The notes: generated by a model from the letters alone, not told the origin. A DNA stretch of 64,000 nt from Streptomyces sp. NBC_00239 (GCF_036194065.1 NZ_CP108095.1:6882001-6946000); one strand, 5' to 3'; counted from the first letter of the stretch, positions 16,584-25,393 are shown. Numbers and translations: made by a program.

Positions 16584-18376
16584 GGGTCCAGCTTCCTCTC
16601 AAGCATCGCGTCGATCAGTTCCCGATCCGACCCGGTGAGCCGGCCCAGAAGAGCGGGCCAGGCCCGCTCGACGGTGTGCTCGGCCAGGAGATCACCCACC
16701 CGGGCGTGGTGCTCCTTCCAGTCGGCCATCCACACGGCCGGCGCCACCGCCGACCGCAGCGCCTCCAACGCCTTGAACAGGTAGACGATCCGTGGGAGGT
16801 GGCGCCCGGTGGCGAGCGCATTGGGGCAGGCGAAGCACAGGAGGAAGGACACCGAGCAGGGGCCGTCGGTGCTGAAGGGGCTGTGGTCGAAGTCCTGGCA
16901 CGCCCCGACAGCCGTATCGAGATCGCCCGAGACGAACTGCCGGGCGGCCTCCAGCGTGATGCCCACCTGGCCCTGGACAGCGTGGGCCTGGCACTCCGGG
17001 TCGCCGCCGTCCACGGTGACGACCCTCATCCTGACGTGAGCGCGTGCCTGTTCCACCGCCTTGGTCAGCCCGGCAGCCACCGCGGTCGGGGAGTCCTCGA
17101 TGACCCGACGGTCTCGCCGCACGTACGCGTCGTCGTGGACCTTCCGGGTGTTGTTGTGAGGAGCGCCGATGACGACCTCCACCGAATGCCGCAGCTTGCG
17201 GGCGCCGATACCCGGTGGCAGGGCTACGCCGCGGGCACCCATGAGTTCGCACCAGTCCACGATCGCGTGCTCAAGCCCCGTGGACCCATCGTTGAACATC
17301 TCCCCCCGGTGCAGACCCCGCGACCACAACAGGGCCCTGCTCGGCCAGCCAAGCCCCGCCAACGTGATCCGGACCTGCTCGGTCATGTCAACGACCTGCC
17401 GCAAGGCCCACCCTGCAGTGTCCTCACCGACGTTGACCAGGTTGTTCGTACTGTGCCGCAGCCGGGAGCCACGCCGTGCCTTGTCCGTCTCGACGCGCTG
17501 GACCACCGGCTCCGCGGTGTCCCCGTCTCCGTTCGGCCACACAGACGGAACCTCCATTGCCGCGAGCACCGACAGGTTCCATGCCTCGTGGCAGATCAGC
17601 AGCACCGCGGCCGCGCCCTTTTCCACGACCGTCGGGAAGAGAGCAGAGATGCCCTGGTGGTAGCGGCCGGGCGGCACGAAGCGGCGGGCCAGTTCCCGCC
17701 GGACGGGATGGGGCGGGTACCCGCTCGGTGTCCTTGGGAAGTCGCCGTCGCGGCTGAGGATGTCCAGCAGCTCACCCCATGGCCAGTCCTTGTCCCCGTC
17801 GGTCATTTCGCCGGACCGCCAGCGCTCCAGCAGGCGGGCGTTGCTCGTGATCCGGAGGCGGGCAGTCCGAACGGTCCGTGCTGCCTCGTCCCGGATCATC
17901 AGCAGTTCGGTGCGGGAGAAGCTCTCCTTGGGCGCGGCCTTGCGGACCCAGCGGCTTCGAACGGACATCGCCGCGAGCGTAGCCGCCGGCAGTGAAGGCA
18001 CCTGGCGCAGGACGGCACCGAGCATCCGCCTGGTTTCGATTGCGTCCACCCACCTGTTCCAGATACCTGCGCTGATCTCGCCAACGTGTCCGATGGTCTT
18101 CCCATACTCCTTTTCCAGATGCCTCAGGAACTGGCGGACCACCTTGGCGTGGGTGTCGCAGCTGGCCGCGCTGGTCCAGGCCCTGGCGGCGCGGGCGAAG
18201 CCGGCCGCCAGTTCCCGCCTGATCTCCAGCGATCCCGGACACTGAGTGAAGTTGTAGGTGCCCAGGTCCTGGCCGGCGGGTCCCAGCGGGGTACAGATCA
18301 GTCCGGAGGCATCGACGGTGCTCCGGCGCCGGTAGTCCGCAGGCGGCAGGGTCGCCTTGCCCCTCCCTCGCGTCAC
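16580..18376 (-). CDS. Tyrosine recombinase-like protein, second of module 1 (598 aa)
   Basis: 598 residues with a phage-integrase-like layout, though less canonical than its neighbours: LLWSRGLHRGEMFNDG, GIGARKLRHSVEVVIGAPHN and DDAYVRRDRRVIEDSP stand where Arg, H-x-x-R and Tyr motifs are expected. The C-terminal half carries a cysteine cluster C-x13-C-x6-C-x2-C-P-N-A, which is also present in the 647-residue counterpart at 47-49 kb. Translation is coupled on both sides by GTGA overlaps. It is comparable to TnpB of Tn554-like systems. Confidence 0.68.
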   Translation of the reverse strand: MTRGRGKATLPPADYRRRSTVDASGLICTPLGPAGQDLGTYNFTQCPGSLEIRRELAAGFARAARAWTSAASCDTHAKVVRQFLRHLEKEYGKTIGHVGEISAGIWNRWVDAIETRRMLGAVLRQVPSLPAATLAAMSVRSRWVRKAAPKESFSRTELLMIRDEAARTVRTARLRITSNARLLERWRSGEMTDGDKDWPWGELLDILSRDGDFPRTPSGYPPHPVRRELARRFVPPGRYHQGISALFPTVVEKGAAAVLLICHEAWNLSVLAAMEVPSVWPNGDGDTAEPVVQRVETDKARRGSRLRHSTNNLVNVGEDTAGWALRQVVDMTEQVRITLAGLGWPSRALLWSRGLHRGEMFNDGSTGLEHAIVDWCELMGARGVALPPGIGARKLRHSVEVVIGAPHNNTRKVHDDAYVRRDRRVIEDSPTAVAAGLTKAVEQARAHVRMRVVTVDGGDPECQAHAVQGQVGITLEAARQFVSGDLDTAVGACQDFDHSPFSTDGPCSVSFLLCFACPNALATGRHLPRIVYLFKALEALRSAVAPAVWMADWKEHHARVGDLLAEHTVERAWPALLGRLTGSDRELIDAMLERKLDP

Positions 18377-19833
18377 ACGGCGTCCAAGATCAGGCCGGTT
18401 CGCCGGGCCAGTTCGCTCAGCATCAGGTCGTTCACCGGATGGTCCTCATCGTTGAGCAGCGTCTCCAGCTGGAGCCCGCGGACCGGCTCTAGGTAGATGG
18501 CCTTCGTAGTCTCCTCCGACAGGTGTCCGAGCAGGTCCTTCACCATCGACCAGACCGTCCCATAAGCCTCCTCGTACCGGCGCCGTTCACCGGGCGTCAG
18601 TCCCAGACGCCGGTCCAGTGCATGGTTGAGGGCCAGAAGCATCCGCAAGGCCATGGAGTGGCGCAGCATGTGCGGGGTCGCGAACACCGTGAGCCCCATC
18701 GCCGCACATCGTTCGCTAGCCCGTTCGAAGGTCTTGGTCCAGCTGCGGTAGGCCATCGGCATGCCCGACTCGGTCAGCCACACCATGGCCGGCTCCAGCC
18801 CGTCAGCCGCGCGGACGAAGAGCTTCATGCGCTGGCGGACATTCAGCTTGTCCAGGTGGGCCTGGCCGAGTCTGCCGTCGGGCTCCGACCAGCGAGCGAT
18901 CCGCCGGCGCGTGACCTCTTCCAGGATCCGCTTGTCCGGCACCTGCTCGTACAGTCCCCGCATTTGAGCCCGCCTTACGGCCTGGGCCCGCGTGGACAGC
19001 CGGTAGTACTCCACCGTCCGTAGCGCGCCGTGGCTGGCGTAGAAGGTACGGCCGGCGCGCTTTGCGACAGCCGTTCCCACTTTGCCGGCGTAGTACCGCC
19101 GGTCAGTCAGCTCTGGCAGCTCCGCGAGGAGCAGCGTTCCGCCCTCCCTGCGCCGGAGCCCGGAGGAGTACACGAGATCCGCGTACGACGTGTCCCGGGC
19201 GTCGTTGCGGCCCGGCCAGCTCGGATTCTCCAGACCATCCGAAAGCAGCCCGCCCAGACCAACGTCCCGCCACAGCCTGTAGGCCCGTGGCGTCAGCCAC
19301 TTCACGTCCGAGCCGCGCACATCAGCGGGAGCCAGCTCCGCCGACTCCACCATAGTTCCGTCCGGCAGGACGAACGACCTCAGAAGCACCGGACTGTCCG
19401 CGACGAACCTCAGCTTCCTCGCGATGTCATAGAGCAAGCGCAGAGCCGCAAGTTCCTTGCCCCACGTTGACCCCGTGATCGTGTTCCGGTTGCCCAGCCC
19501 TCGCAAACGCCAGTCCTCCCAGTCCTCCAGGTCCTCTGGGGTTGCTTCGTCCCAGTTAAGGCCCCGCTGCCACAGGAAGGTGAAGAACACGCGGTAGCAG
19601 GGGGCATACGTCTGCCGAGTCCCCTCGGACTTCCGAGCGAAGTAGTGCGACTTGAAAATCCGGCTCAGCCGCGGGTCGACCCGTCCCGCAGGCGAAAGAA
19701 GGATTGGCTGCCCCGTACGAATCCCTAGCTGGCTCTCGCGCGCTGCGAGACCCTCCCAGCCGTCAAGAACACCAGCTTCTGACGCCGGCGCCACAACGTC
19801 CGCGCCGGTCCAGAACAGCTGCCACTCGTCCAC
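18373..19833 (-). CDS. Tyrosine recombinase, first of module 1 (486 aa)
   Basis: Catalytic residues, counted from the chosen start, are Arg227 (SSGLRRREGG), His388 and Arg391 (TPHMLRHSMALR), His437 and Tyr447 (LLGHLSEETTKAIYLEP). I chose GTG at 19833 (preceded by GAGG, 8 nt upstream) because an upstream in-frame ATG at 19944 lies inside the hemC-like remnant, outside the element. It opens the module's operon and is transcribed inward from the right end, as is its counterpart at 49192-50670. It resembles TnpA of Tn554. Confidence 0.78.
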   Translation of the reverse strand: MDEWQLFWTGADVVAPASEAGVLDGWEGLAARESQLGIRTGQPILLSPAGRVDPRLSRIFKSHYFARKSEGTRQTYAPCYRVFFTFLWQRGLNWDEATPEDLEDWEDWRLRGLGNRNTITGSTWGKELAALRLLYDIARKLRFVADSPVLLRSFVLPDGTMVESAELAPADVRGSDVKWLTPRAYRLWRDVGLGGLLSDGLENPSWPGRNDARDTSYADLVYSSGLRRREGGTLLLAELPELTDRRYYAGKVGTAVAKRAGRTFYASHGALRTVEYYRLSTRAQAVRRAQMRGLYEQVPDKRILEEVTRRRIARWSEPDGRLGQAHLDKLNVRQRMKLFVRAADGLEPAMVWLTESGMPMAYRSWTKTFERASERCAAMGLTVFATPHMLRHSMALRMLLALNHALDRRLGLTPGERRRYEEAYGTVWSMVKDLLGHLSEETTKAIYLEPVRGLQLETLLNDEDHPVNDLMLSELARRTGLILDAV

Positions 19834-19888
19834 AACGCACGCCTCACGTACGGCAACACGACCTCTGACAACACGGTCACCGTAGACA

Positions 19889-20080
19889 GAAGGCGCCTTT
19901 GCCACCGATCTGGGATAGCGGTCCGCGGTGCGCATCGCCCTCACTGGTGATCTTGAAGATGTCCAGGGTGGTCCCGGGATGTTGGGTACGGAACGTCTCG
20001 GCGAAGCGGCCGGTCTGTTCCATCGCCATTGGGCTGGGCCGGGTGCCGAGTCGGATGGTCTGGGTTGCGAGGGGGCTCAT
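19889..20080 (-). pseudogene. hemC: hemC-like (porphobilinogen deaminase) gene, N-terminal 64 codons only
   Basis: The translated start MSPLATQTIRLGTRPSPMAM, followed by RFAETF..HPGTT, ITSEGDAHRGPLSQ and IGGKGAF, reads like hydroxymethylbilane synthase residues 1-64. After GGKGAF the frame turns into CLR-stop, which is recombinase-module DNA. The start is preceded by GGAG. It lies 25 bp after the kinase gene and so belonged to the same operon. The C-terminal domain with the dipyrromethane cysteine is not in this window. A hemC paralog inside an accessory operon suggests pyrrole or bilane chemistry, but that is inference. Confidence 0.8.
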
Positions 20081-20105
20081 GGTGCGGTTCTCCGGTCTGG
20101 ACGGG

Positions 20106-20654
20106 TCAGCGGCTGTAGGGGTGGGCGAGTGCGGCCTGAAGGGTCTGTTTGGGGGTGAGGGCGTTGGTGTCGATCACGTGCCCGGCGTCGTGCAGCCACT
20201 CGGCCGCGGCCTGCTCGTAGTCGTGGGCGCGTCGGCGTCGGTGGGAGCGGACGGCCTCGCTGCGCGCGCCGTCGGGGTACTCCTGGCTCGCGGCGATCCG
20301 GGCTTCGAGCTGCCGTGGATCAGCGTGGAGCACCAGGTGGTGGACCTCGGTGCTGAGTTCGCGGAGTGGCCTGAGGATCTCGTCCGCGTATGCCCGTTTG
20401 AGTACAGTCATCGGGACGATGACCGTCCCGCCGGTCAGCTGGTAGAGCTCGATGATGAGCTGCACGGTCAGCCGCCGCCACGCGGGATAGTCCTGGTAGT
20501 CGCGCACGCGCAGGGCGTGGCCGGCCATGCTCTTGCGCAGGAGGGAGCCGACATCCTCTGGGTCCGCGACCACTGATCCGGCCAGTGCCTCGCGCAGACC
20601 GGTCGCCAGGGTCGACTTCCCGGCCCCGAATGGCCCGTTGATCCAGACGATCAC
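20106..20654 (-). CDS. TmrB-like P-loop ATPase/kinase
   Basis: 182 residues. MIVWINGPFGAGKSTLATGL is a Walker A loop in the same context as Bacillus TmrB (tunicamycin resistance). YPAWRRLTVQLIIELY, the VIVPMTVLKR strand and the VHHLVLHA segment also fit that family. It could protect the producer or act on a nucleotide-like product; phosphorylation is not proven for the family. ATG at 20654 overlaps the fusion-gene stop as ATGA. Confidence 0.75.
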   Translation of the reverse strand: MIVWINGPFGAGKSTLATGLREALAGSVVADPEDVGSLLRKSMAGHALRVRDYQDYPAWRRLTVQLIIELYQLTGGTVIVPMTVLKRAYADEILRPLRELSTEVHHLVLHADPRQLEARIAASQEYPDGARSEAVRSHRRRRAHDYEQAAAEWLHDAGHVIDTNALTPKQTLQAALAHPYSR

Positions 20655-23008
20655 CGCTCCTCCGCATCCGCCCCTACGTGCACCGCTCGTTCAACGGGTG
20701 CCGGGAGGAGGCCGTCACGCCCCGCCCACTGGAACACCATCCGGGACAGCGGGCGGTCCAGGACGTCACCGGGCGGCAGTCGGTGGTCCGGGGTTCCGGC
20801 AGGGTGGACGCTCAGAGCCGGATCGGGGTTCGCCCGCACGTTCTGGTCCCAGGCCCTGACCGTGTCCACCAGCCGCTCGGCGAGCTGCGGGCCCTGCTCG
20901 CCGAAGGCGTGCACGACGAACTCCCACTCGCTGTCCTTCGGGGTGACTCCGCGGCGGGTCTGGACGTGGATGAGGTAGGCGATCGACCGGTCCCCGAGGA
21001 TCGCCGGCGCGTCGGACCCCTTCGCGATCAGGGTGATCCCCGCGCCCTTATCGACGTGGGCGGCCAGCCGACAGAACCCCGCCAGGGTCGTAGCCGCGTA
21101 CAGCTGAAGGCCCCCGAAGTAGAACTCGCCGCTCACAACCAGCCCCGTGCCCACCTCGTGGCGTGGCCCTCGCAACGCGTCCTCGAGCCCCTGCGTCGGC
21201 TGGGGCGCGCCGTCCTCGAAGCGGAGCTGCAGCTCACCGTCGAGAAGGTCGACAACGGGAACGGTCCGCGCGTGTTCGCCTTGTGCGTGCACGAAGCCGC
21301 AGTGCGTGAACTTACGGGCGTGGAGGACATCCCCGTCGCGTTGGAAGCTGACCGCACGGGTGTAGCCGTGGATCTCCAGGGGGAGGACCAGATATCCGCC
21401 TTCGGCGAGCTGCTCGCGCCATGCAGGTGCGATCTGCCAGACGCTGTAGGTGATGATGCTGCCGTCGAATCCGCCGCGGGGAACGAGCCAGGCCGGGGCT
21501 CCGATCGCTGCGTCGCCCTGGAACGCGGTGACCTGCCCGCTGTAGGCTTCTGCGGTGAATCGCTGTGCGCGGCGCACGACGTACGGGTCGATGTCGCCGG
21601 TGACTACCGACCCTGTGGGTCCGACGACGTGGGAGATGAAGGCGGCGTTGCAGCCGCCCGATCCCGCCTCGTAGACGTGCCCGCCTTCCGGCAGGTGCAG
21701 GCTTTCGACCATGTCGGTGTGGAGCCAGGCCGCCGATACCGAGCTGGTGCTCCGCCCGGCCTCATCGCGGCGGGTGCTGATGCACAAGTCGTCGTCGTAG
21801 GCGGTCTTGAGATCCTTCTCCGGCGCGTACCGGTGCCTGGCCATCTCGTGAAGGGCCTCCTGCACGCGCTTCGAGGGCGCCCACCCGCCTGCGATGATCT
21901 TGGCCGCCATGGAGTGGCGCAGCCGGACGGCTTCGGCGGGCTCGCCGGGCACCGGGGGGTGGGTGGTGGCGAGCGGGTAGGAGTGGACCGGGGGCAGGCC
22001 CGGGATGATGCCGGGCCAGATCGCGTCCAGGGCCTGGGCGGCCGGGGCGAAGACGGGCCCGATGCGGGCGAGGGTGTGCAGGTCGTGGAACTCGGCTCGT
22101 TCGAAGAGGTTCGGTTCCGGGTTGGTGAGGGTGCCGGAGAACGCGGTGACGCGTACGACCGCGGTCAGCCTGGGCACGCCGTGGCTGTCGTCGGCAAGCA
22201 TCGTCACCACGTACGCGTCCGAGGGCGAGGCGATCAGCCCGCACTCCTCCTCCAGCTCACGGACGGCAGCAGAGGCGAAATCCTCCGATCCGGTCGGCTT
22301 GCCGCCAGGGAGTTCCCACATCCCTCGGGTGGACCTGGCGAGGAGGACGCGTCCGGCCTCGTCGGTGACGACGGCGAGGGCGCCGGTCAACGCGTGTCCG
22401 GTCGGCTGCCCCTTCTCCACTGCCGTGGTCGGGGTGGGGCAGGGGCCGCGCAGGACCAAGACGGCGAGCCCTTCCGCGTCCAGCTGCTCTGTCTGCTTCC
22501 AGCCCTCGGTCAGAACGCGGATCTCGCTCTCGTCGAGGGCGATGTTCCTCCGCTCCTCGGGGGTGTTCTCCGCGGTGGGGGTGATGATCACGAGGGCGCC
22601 TTCGGGCCGCAGGCGCTCGCCCAGCTGGTGCAGGACGCGGCTTCGCCCCGAGACGAACGGCACGACGAGGCGCAGGGTGATCAGGTCGTACCCGTCGGGG
22701 TGCAGATCGACAGGGTCACCGTTCTCGATGTCCAGCCCAATCCAGCGCACACCCTCCACGCCAGGGTGCTCTTGCCGGGCGTGGTCGAGCGCGCTGTCGG
22801 CGAAGTCGGTGGCGTCCACCGTGTAGCCGAGGGACGCCAGGTAGACCGCGAGCTCACCCTTCCCGGTGCCCACATCGAGAGCCCGGCCGCCTTCCTGTGG
22901 AGCCGGGACATGCTCGGCGAGAAGAGCCCGCTCGACGTCACCGAGAAGCCTGAACCCCTTCCCCTGCGCGTAGTGCTGCTCCCACTCCGCGCGAACCACG
23001 TACCCCAC
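20651..23008 (-). CDS. Three-domain fusion: SAM methyltransferase - Nudix hydrolase - PIMT-like methyltransferase
   Basis: 785 residues from GTG at 23008, chosen for the AGGAG 8 nt upstream; longer frames upstream run antisense-like through the GNAT gene. Residues about 40-190 are a class I methyltransferase (ALDVGTGKGELAVYLA, VDATDFADSALDHA). Residues 235-258 are an intact Nudix box (GKPTGSEDFASAAVRELEEE, then CGL). Residues about 355-740 resemble protein-L-isoaspartate O-methyltransferases of the FxLD-type system (HVYEAGSGGCNAAFISHVVG, GDIDPYVVRRAQRF). I know of no standard enzyme with this order. The fusion implies methylation and removal of a nucleoside diphosphate-linked group in one pathway, or damage repair. 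Confidence 0.78.
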   Translation of the reverse strand: MGYVVRAEWEQHYAQGKGFRLLGDVERALLAEHVPAPQEGGRALDVGTGKGELAVYLASLGYTVDATDFADSALDHARQEHPGVEGVRWIGLDIENGDPVDLHPDGYDLITLRLVVPFVSGRSRVLHQLGERLRPEGALVIITPTAENTPEERRNIALDESEIRVLTEGWKQTEQLDAEGLAVLVLRGPCPTPTTAVEKGQPTGHALTGALAVVTDEAGRVLLARSTRGMWELPGGKPTGSEDFASAAVRELEEECGLIASPSDAYVVTMLADDSHGVPRLTAVVRVTAFSGTLTNPEPNLFERAEFHDLHTLARIGPVFAPAAQALDAIWPGIIPGLPPVHSYPLATTHPPVPGEPAEAVRLRHSMAAKIIAGGWAPSKRVQEALHEMARHRYAPEKDLKTAYDDDLCISTRRDEAGRSTSSVSAAWLHTDMVESLHLPEGGHVYEAGSGGCNAAFISHVVGPTGSVVTGDIDPYVVRRAQRFTAEAYSGQVTAFQGDAAIGAPAWLVPRGGFDGSIITYSVWQIAPAWREQLAEGGYLVLPLEIHGYTRAVSFQRDGDVLHARKFTHCGFVHAQGEHARTVPVVDLLDGELQLRFEDGAPQPTQGLEDALRGPRHEVGTGLVVSGEFYFGGLQLYAATTLAGFCRLAAHVDKGAGITLIAKGSDAPAILGDRSIAYLIHVQTRRGVTPKDSEWEFVVHAFGEQGPQLAERLVDTVRAWDQNVRANPDPALSVHPAGTPDHRLPPGDVLDRPLSRMVFQWAGRDGLLPAPVERAVHVGADAEER

Positions 23009-23070
23009 AGCGGTGCTCCTCAACTCGTATAGGCCATCAGATAGCTCGTGTCTTGGGTGGCGAACCGCGG

Positions 23071-23550
23071 CTAGGTGGTGCGTCCAGGGGCGCGGCCGGG
23101 GAGCCGGGTCATCCGCATCAGCGCCGGGTCCGCGGTGAACCCGAGCGCTGCGTAGAGCGGGGCCGAGTCCTCGCTCGCGTGCAGGTCGTAGAGGGTGACC
23201 CCGTCGGCTTCCAGATGGTCCAGGAGCGCGGTGAGCGCGGCCTTGGCGTAACCGCGGCGCCGGTGATCGGGGTCGGTGGCCACCGCCTGGATCCGTACGG
23301 CCATCCCCTTGGGGTACTTGGGGGCGGGCAGGACCGCGTGGACGAGCCCGAGTGCGCAGCTGGCCAGCCGGCCCTCGACGGCTTCGACGACGTAGGCACG
23401 CGCGTCGCCTCCGGTGGCGAGTCGTACGGTCAGCTGGTCGGTGCACCGGGCCAGCCAGAGCGGGTCCAGGGGCTCGGACAGGATGTTCTCCGAGCGCAGG
23501 CGGGAGATCTCCGCCGCGTCGGCGGGGGTGGCCAGGCGGGGCTGGGTCAT
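23071..23550 (-). CDS. GNAT-family N-acetyltransferase
   Basis: 159 residues with the acetyl-CoA loop AVATDPDHRRRGYAKAALTA and a C-terminal YDLHASEDSAPLYAALGF, typical of GNATs. ATG at 23550 is preceded by GAGGAAGG. The substrate is unknown; in this operon it may acetylate an amine of the product or act in self-protection. It is separated from its neighbours by about 35-60 bp rather than overlapping. Confidence 0.82.
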   Translation of the reverse strand: MTQPRLATPADAAEISRLRSENILSEPLDPLWLARCTDQLTVRLATGGDARAYVVEAVEGRLASCALGLVHAVLPAPKYPKGMAVRIQAVATDPDHRRRGYAKAALTALLDHLEADGVTLYDLHASEDSAPLYAALGFTADPALMRMTRLPGRAPGRTT

Positions 23551-23585
23551 ACCGTGCGCCTTCCTCGAATCGATGCCGGGCGGGG

Positions 23586-24971
23586 TCAGCTGCGGCGGGC
23601 GGTGTGGAGGCGCAGCAGGGTGCGGCGGCCGCGTTCGGTGACCTCGGGGTCGCCGTGGGCCATGCCGTAGGCGATGCCGGAGACCGCGTCGAAGGCCGCC
23701 TCGCAGTCCAGACGGAGTTCCTCGTCCGGGTCGAGCTGCCGGCCGTATCCGCTCAGGAATGCGGCCTTCAGGTCGTCTCTGCCGGTCCAGGTATCGGAGA
23801 GCCGCACCATGTCCCTGGTGGCGCTGGCGTATTCGGAGCGCTCGAAATCCAGCAGTCGCGGCCCGCCGTCTTCTCCGATCAGGACGTTGCGGTACTGCAG
23901 ATCCCCGTGTGTCGGCACTGCGGAAGCCGCGGGCAGGTCCGCGTACGCGCGGGCCAGGGCGAGGACCAGGGCTTCGTCGCCGACGGCCAGGTACGGTCCG
24001 GCAGCTTTCAGATGCCGCTCTACCTTGCCCAGGGCCGGGGAGGGGCCAGCGGGCTGTGTGGGGGTGGCACGGTGCAGGGCGGCAACGAGCTGGCCCAAAC
24101 CGTGCTGGACCTGCGCCTCGGCCGCCGGCTCCAGGGCCGTGCCGTGCAGAGGCCGACCGGTGAGCGCGGTGATTACCACGGCCCTCGCCGGGGTGTCGAC
24201 TGCGACCAGCCGCGGGGCCTTCGCGCCGAGAACCCCCGCCCAGAACCGGAGCGCGGCCACCTCCCGGTCATGGAACTTGGCGCCCCGGTGCCGCTTGAGG
24301 TACCAAGTGCCGCCGCCTGCGCCGGTGATCCGCCAGACCCTGCTCCCGGTCCGTACCCAGGAAACGTCTTCGGCTCCGGTGATCCGGCCCACGGCCCGCT
24401 CGGCGAACACCCGCAGGTGGTGTGGGAGCCCGGGGCCGTCCACCGGGGGGCCGGGCACGAGGAGGGTGCGGTCGGGGCCCTCCGTGGCGTAGGAGATCGG
24501 GTCGCCCGGTTCCTGAAAGTGGACGGCAGCGGGCAGCCCGGCACGGTAGGCATCCAGGCCGGCCCGGCAGTACGCCACCATCGGCTCGGGCAACTCGCCC
24601 TCCAGCGGATACCAGCCCATGTCGTCGCACAGGTCCGGCTCCCTCACCTCCGGCTGCCCCGACCACCGGCGGACCTCGAAGAACATCCCGAAGCGGCTCC
24701 CGGCACCGACCGGAGGACTGTGGTGCACGGTCACTGCCAGCGTGACGTCCTCGGGGTCGATGAGGACACCAGTTTCCTCACAGGCCTCCCGAATGACGGC
24801 CTCGACCATGTCCTCCTCCGGATCGAGATGTCCCGACGGACAGTGGTAGAGCCCTGTCGCATACACAGGGCCTGCACGGCGCGACAGCAGGACCTCGGGG
24901 CCAGCCTTGCCGTCGCGGCGCAGGATGAGGTGGACGTCGACCGGCACGGTGTGCCGGGGAACCCCGCTCAC
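23586..24971 (-). CDS. Nudix hydrolase - aminoglycoside phosphotransferase-like fusion
   Basis: 461 residues. Residues 47-69 form a perfect Nudix box (GHLDPEEDMVEAVIREACEE, then TGV). Residues about 200-455 are APH/choline-kinase-like, with the catalytic loop PTHGDLQYRNVLI and LLDFE in place of DFG. One domain would hydrolyse a nucleoside-diphosphate derivative while the other phosphorylates a small molecule. ATG at 24971 overlaps the GFA gene as ATGA. Confidence 0.82.
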   Translation of the reverse strand: MSGVPRHTVPVDVHLILRRDGKAGPEVLLSRRAGPVYATGLYHCPSGHLDPEEDMVEAVIREACEETGVLIDPEDVTLAVTVHHSPPVGAGSRFGMFFEVRRWSGQPEVREPDLCDDMGWYPLEGELPEPMVAYCRAGLDAYRAGLPAAVHFQEPGDPISYATEGPDRTLLVPGPPVDGPGLPHHLRVFAERAVGRITGAEDVSWVRTGSRVWRITGAGGGTWYLKRHRGAKFHDREVAALRFWAGVLGAKAPRLVAVDTPARAVVITALTGRPLHGTALEPAAEAQVQHGLGQLVAALHRATPTQPAGPSPALGKVERHLKAAGPYLAVGDEALVLALARAYADLPAASAVPTHGDLQYRNVLIGEDGGPRLLDFERSEYASATRDMVRLSDTWTGRDDLKAAFLSGYGRQLDPDEELRLDCEAAFDAVSGIAYGMAHGDPEVTERGRRTLLRLHTARRS

Positions 24972-25393
24972 TGCGCGGCCTGGGTGGAGCGCGTGTCGGG
25001 AACTTGACCGAGCCAGGGCACCGCCTCGTCACGGCAGGACTGGTTGACGGGAGTAAGGCCCTCACCATCGGGCTCGTCGAGCGCCGGAATGGTGACGCCC
25101 ATCCAGGTGTCGCCGTAGTCGTAGGCCGCGACGTGGGTGCCGCAGGTACCGCAGAATCCGCGCTTGGTCTTGCCCGGGTACGTGTCGTACCAGGTGGGCT
25201 CGCCTCCCTCTCCGGTCCATTCGAAGCCTTCGAGGGGGAACGCGACCCACGTCATCATCGGGGCCCCGCCGCGCTTCTTGCAGTCCCGGCAGCTGCAGGT
25301 GTGGGGGAAATCTGGCGGGCCGGTGACCGTGAACCGGATGTTGCCGCACACGCAGCCACCGGTGCGGGGCTCGCTGGAGGGGAGGAGGGTCAT
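24968..25393 (-). CDS. GFA / CENP-V-family zinc protein
   Basis: 141 residues with the complete cysteine set of the family: GGCVCGNIRF, HTCSCRDCKKRGG and GFCGTCGTHV. Members bind zinc and include glutathione-dependent formaldehyde-activating enzymes and many of unknown role; formaldehyde or a thiol adduct would be a plausible substrate beside methyltransferases. ATG at 25393 overlaps the upstream gene's stop and its own stop overlaps the Nudix-APH start (both ATGA). Confidence 0.83.
   Translation of the reverse strand: MTLLPSSEPRTGGCVCGNIRFTVTGPPDFPHTCSCRDCKKRGGAPMMTWVAFPLEGFEWTGEGGEPTWYDTYPGKTKRGFCGTCGTHVAAYDYGDTWMGVTIPALDEPDGEGLTPVNQSCRDEAVPWLGQVPDTRSTQAAQ

Larger units (their letters stand above)
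13797..19888 (-). mobile_element. Recombinase-trio module 1 (Tn554/RIT-like)
   Basis: Four co-directional genes lie between a truncated ISAzo13 transposase (left) and a truncated hemC-like gene (right). They encode three tyrosine recombinases of about 486, 598 and 728 residues, then a 183-residue coiled-coil protein. By analogy with the module at 44.7-50.7 kb, this is probably the right-hand end of a larger element extending leftward. The exact left limit cannot be set from this sequence. Confidence 0.6.

Noticed and set aside
19904..19908. ACCGA as the definite right junction of element 1
   Set aside because: The hemC reading (KGAF codons) continues past it for 15 bases, so it cannot be the junction unless that similarity is accidental; kept as an open question.
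20678..23032. 784-codon plus-strand frame
   Set aside because: Antisense shadow of the methyltransferase-Nudix-PIMT gene; no start signal and no recognisable domain.
23009..23446. Open frame extending the three-domain fusion upstream to 23446
   Set aside because: It is Arg/Pro-rich, runs through the GNAT gene in another frame and lacks a ribosome-binding site; GTG 23008 with AGGAG upstream is better.
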